From the NCBI GenBank assembly GCA_903922545.1, contig CAIXUE010000007.1, positions 1 to 7,686 of the forward strand: a DNA stretch of 7,686 bases. Direction: 5' to 3'. Position numbers and translations under genes: made by a program. Numbering within the stretch: the stretch's first letter is position 1; each line of letters starts with the position of its first letter. The notes under the pieces are model-generated. The model saw only the letters and a program-made list of their open reading frames with translations, was not told the DNA's origin and ran no database searches. This DNA comes from an uncultured Alphaproteobacteria bacterium (GTDB taxonomy: Bacteria > Pseudomonadota > Alphaproteobacteria > Micropepsales > Micropepsaceae). Below are positions 6,680 to 7,686 of the stretch, piece by piece.

Positions 6680-6688
6680 TTATCCACA
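6680..6688 (+). promoter_or_regulatory. Consensus DnaA box upstream of nrdA
   Basis: TTATCCACA at 6680-6688 is an exact match to the strong E. coli DnaA box. A degenerate second copy in the same orientation (CCATCCACA, 6615-6623, seven of nine bases) lies 65 bases upstream. The box ends 11 bases before a -35-like TTGACG. In E. coli, DnaA boxes upstream of nrdAB link reductase expression to replication, so the position is meaningful. A replication origin is unlikely because no box cluster or AT-rich unwinding region is seen. Confidence 0.6.
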
Positions 6689-6698
6689 GCCAAAACGC

Positions 6699-6736
6699 CT
6701 TGACGCAACCTTGGAATGGCGCACTAGATATCGCGC
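6699..6736 (+). promoter_or_regulatory. nrdA: nrdA promoter candidate overlapped by an NrdR-like palindrome
   Basis: CTTGAC (6699-6704) matches the alphaproteobacterial -35. CTAGAT (6724-6729) is a plausible -10, although the spacer (18 to 19 bases depending on alignment) is slightly long. The stretch GCACTAGATATCGCGC (6721-6736) is a partial palindrome resembling the NrdR box (ACAC-TATATA-GTGT type). NrdR boxes usually come in pairs about 31 bases apart, and a good second copy is not visible near 6752, so the NrdR assignment is tentative. A start near 6737 would give a leader of about 147 bases. Confidence 0.35.
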
Positions 6737-6772
6737 TGGGTTCTCTGATTTGTCATATTAGTAGGGGTTAAC

Positions 6773-6810
6773 GGCACCTGGTGAATCGAAAAACCGATTC
6801 AGCCAGTGCC
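6773..6810 (+). promoter_or_regulatory. Long imperfect hairpin in the nrdA leader
   Basis: GGCA (6773-6776) pairs with TGCC (6807-6810), CTGG (6778-6781) with CCAG (6803-6806), and GAATCG (6783-6788) with CGATTC (6795-6800), around an AAAAAC loop. Only a bulged C (6777) and a small T/AG mismatch interrupt the stem. No T run follows, so it is not an intrinsic terminator. It lies between the promoter candidate and the start codon at 6884. It may act as an mRNA structure or as a dyad operator; which is not decidable here. Positions 6811-6883 show nothing else but a GGGGG that may serve as a poor SD. Confidence 0.5.
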
Positions 6811-6883
6811 CGGATTCCCCCTCCAGGGACCATCGATTTTCAGCGGACCGGATCTGGGCCGCGAGCGCATTTTGGGGGCTTTC

Positions 6884-7686
6884 ATGTCGGCTGTCGGCAA
6901 ACTGGATTATCACGGCGATTTCGACGAACAGGGCCAGCTTGTTGAAGTGCCCAAACGTCCCAGCCTGGCGGAACGCAAAGCCGCCGCGCTTCCCAAGCCG
7001 GCGCCCGCGCAGCCCAAGGCTCCTCCTGTCCAGGATTTGGCCAAGCAGGCGGTCAAGCCGCCGATGCCCGCGCCCCTGGCCCAAAAGCCGGTGCCTGCCG
7101 ACCTCACGCTGGACCGTTCGCGCGACGCGCTGCTCACCGCTTTCGGCAAGGCGACCCTGACCGACCGTTATCTGATGCCGGGCGAAAGCTTCCAGGACAT
7201 GTTTGCCCGCGTCTCCTGCGCCTATGCCGATGACGTGGCGCATGCCCAACGTCTGTATGATGCCATGAGCCAGCTTTGGTTCATGCCCTCCACGCCGATT
7301 CTGTCCAATGGCGGCACCAAGCGCGGTCTGCCCATCTCCTGCTTCCTCAATGATGTGTCGGATTCCCTCGACGGTATCGTCGGCACCTGGAATGAGAATG
7401 TGGCGTTGGCTTCCAATGGCGGCGGCATCGGCACCTATTGGGGCAAGGTCCGCTCTATCGGCGAGAAAGTGAAAACCGGCCAGACCAGCGGCATCATTCC
7501 CTTCATCCATGTGATGGACGGGCTGACGCTTGCGATCAGCCAGGGCTCGCTGCGCCGGGGTTCGGCCGCGGTCTATCTCGACATCACGCATCCGGAAATC
7601 GAAGAGTTTCTGGAAATCCGCAAGGCCAGCGGCGATTTTAATCGCAAGGGCCTGAACCTGCATCACGGCATCAACATCACCGACGA
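6884..7686 (+). CDS. nrdA: Class I ribonucleoside-diphosphate reductase alpha subunit (5' part, partial)
   Basis: The first 267 codons of the large subunit that converts ribonucleoside diphosphates to deoxyribonucleotides with a radical-generating NrdB partner; the gene continues past the window. The catalytic-core N-terminal region starts near residue 74: DALLTAFGKATLTDRYLMPG, WFMPSTPILSNGGTKRGLPISC with Cys153 (apparent equivalent of the redox-active E. coli Cys225), SDSLDGIVGTWNENV, GGGIGTYWG and SQGSLRRGSAAVYL. This matches the short alphaproteobacterial class I form rather than the B12-dependent NrdJ. The usual ATP-cone of about 90 residues is absent. Residues 26-73 are instead a Pro/Ala/Lys/Gln-rich low-complexity stretch. 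The ATG at 6884 is preceded only by GGGGG; a TTG four codons upstream is a less likely start. Confidence 0.92.
   Translation, partial: MSAVGKLDYHGDFDEQGQLVEVPKRPSLAERKAAALPKPAPAQPKAPPVQDLAKQAVKPPMPAPLAQKPVPADLTLDRSRDALLTAFGKATLTDRYLMPGESFQDMFARVSCAYADDVAHAQRLYDAMSQLWFMPSTPILSNGGTKRGLPISCFLNDVSDSLDGIVGTWNENVALASNGGGIGTYWGKVRSIGEKVKTGQTSGIIPFIHVMDGLTLAISQGSLRRGSAAVYLDITHPEIEEFLEIRKASGDFNRKGLNLHHGINITD

Larger units (their letters stand above)
6598..6817. promoter_or_regulatory. Cluster of five GANTC (CcrM-type) sites upstream of nrdA
   Basis: GANTC occurs at 6598-6602, 6653-6657, 6783-6787, 6796-6800 and 6813-6817. Reading the rest of the window by eye gives only eight others (181, 306, 1160, 2004, 3967, 6359, 7297, 7361). 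In many Alphaproteobacteria GANTC is methylated by CcrM and is read by GcrA to time transcription in the cell cycle; it is depleted in genes and enriched at such promoters. Two of the five sites form the arms of the hairpin at 6773-6810. Confidence 0.6.

Noticed and set aside
6680..6688. A replication origin at the DnaA box.
   Set aside because: Only one consensus box and one degenerate copy are present, with no AT-rich unwinding element or origin-neighbour genes.
6398..6703. A 101-residue plus-strand frame overlapping the small lipoprotein gene and the DnaA box.
   Set aside because: Its N-terminal third is antisense to the lipoprotein gene, and the remainder is Lys/Arg-rich with no domain and no SD; it covers regulatory sequence.
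6758..7666. A 302-residue minus-strand open frame across the nrdA region.
   Set aside because: The plus-strand frame encodes clear ribonucleotide reductase motifs without interruption; the opposite frame is a codon-bias shadow.
6884..7686. Class II (B12-dependent) reductase NrdJ, which would link functionally to the B12 operon.
   Set aside because: The motifs WFMPSTPILSNGG, SDSLDGIVGTWNENV and SQGSLRRGSAAVYL fit the class I NrdA form, so no direct B12 dependence can be claimed.
1..7686. CRISPR arrays, insertion sequences, tRNA or rRNA genes.
   Set aside because: No spaced direct repeats, transposase motifs, terminal inverted repeats with target duplications, or tRNA/rRNA signatures were seen on either strand.

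Overview
The window looks like a chromosomal segment of a moderately GC-rich Gram-negative bacterium, most likely an alphaproteobacterium. Support for this: an outer-membrane TonB-dependent receptor, a short class I ribonucleotide reductase alpha chain of the type I recall from Rickettsia and Caulobacter relatives, and GANTC sites (the CcrM methylation target) that are sparse across the window but crowd in front of the reductase gene. Genus-level placement is not possible from sequence alone.

Layout, left to right. Positions 1-79 hold the last 25 codons of an unidentified plus-strand gene, followed by a strong GC hairpin (about 80-126). Positions 143-799 (minus strand) encode a 1-Cys peroxiredoxin. 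Positions 936-1086 are a well-conserved cobalamin riboswitch, and a hairpin that buries the Shine-Dalgarno of the next gene (1211-1228) looks like its output device. Positions 1235-5732 are a compact four-gene vitamin B12 uptake operon: outer-membrane receptor (btuB-like), periplasmic binding protein (btuF-like), inner-membrane permease (btuC-like) and ATPase (btuD-like). The last three are joined to the gene before them by a zero-base junction or 4-base ATGA overlaps. Together they carry cobalamin across both membranes, and the riboswitch would shut them off when B12 is plentiful.

Positions 5733-6501 are accessory in character. A leader with competing hairpins precedes a small secreted Asn/Ser-rich protein (5815-6258) whose core has an exact six-residue Ile/Val periodicity. 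It converges, 12 bases apart, with a minus-strand gene for a 76-residue putative lipoprotein (6271-6501), which has its own promoter candidate.

Positions 6502-6883 contain no convincing gene but are rich in regulatory signals: a consensus DnaA box, five GANTC sites in 220 bases, a promoter candidate overlapped by an NrdR-like palindrome, and a long imperfect hairpin. They lead into the 5' part of a class I ribonucleotide reductase alpha gene (nrdA, 6884 to the window end). It lacks room for a normal N-terminal ATP-cone and carries a Pro/Ala/Lys-rich extension instead. The arrangement suggests that nrdA is tied to the replication and cell cycle. No wholly new system is evident; the hexad-repeat secreted protein and the nrdA control region are the parts most worth pursuing.
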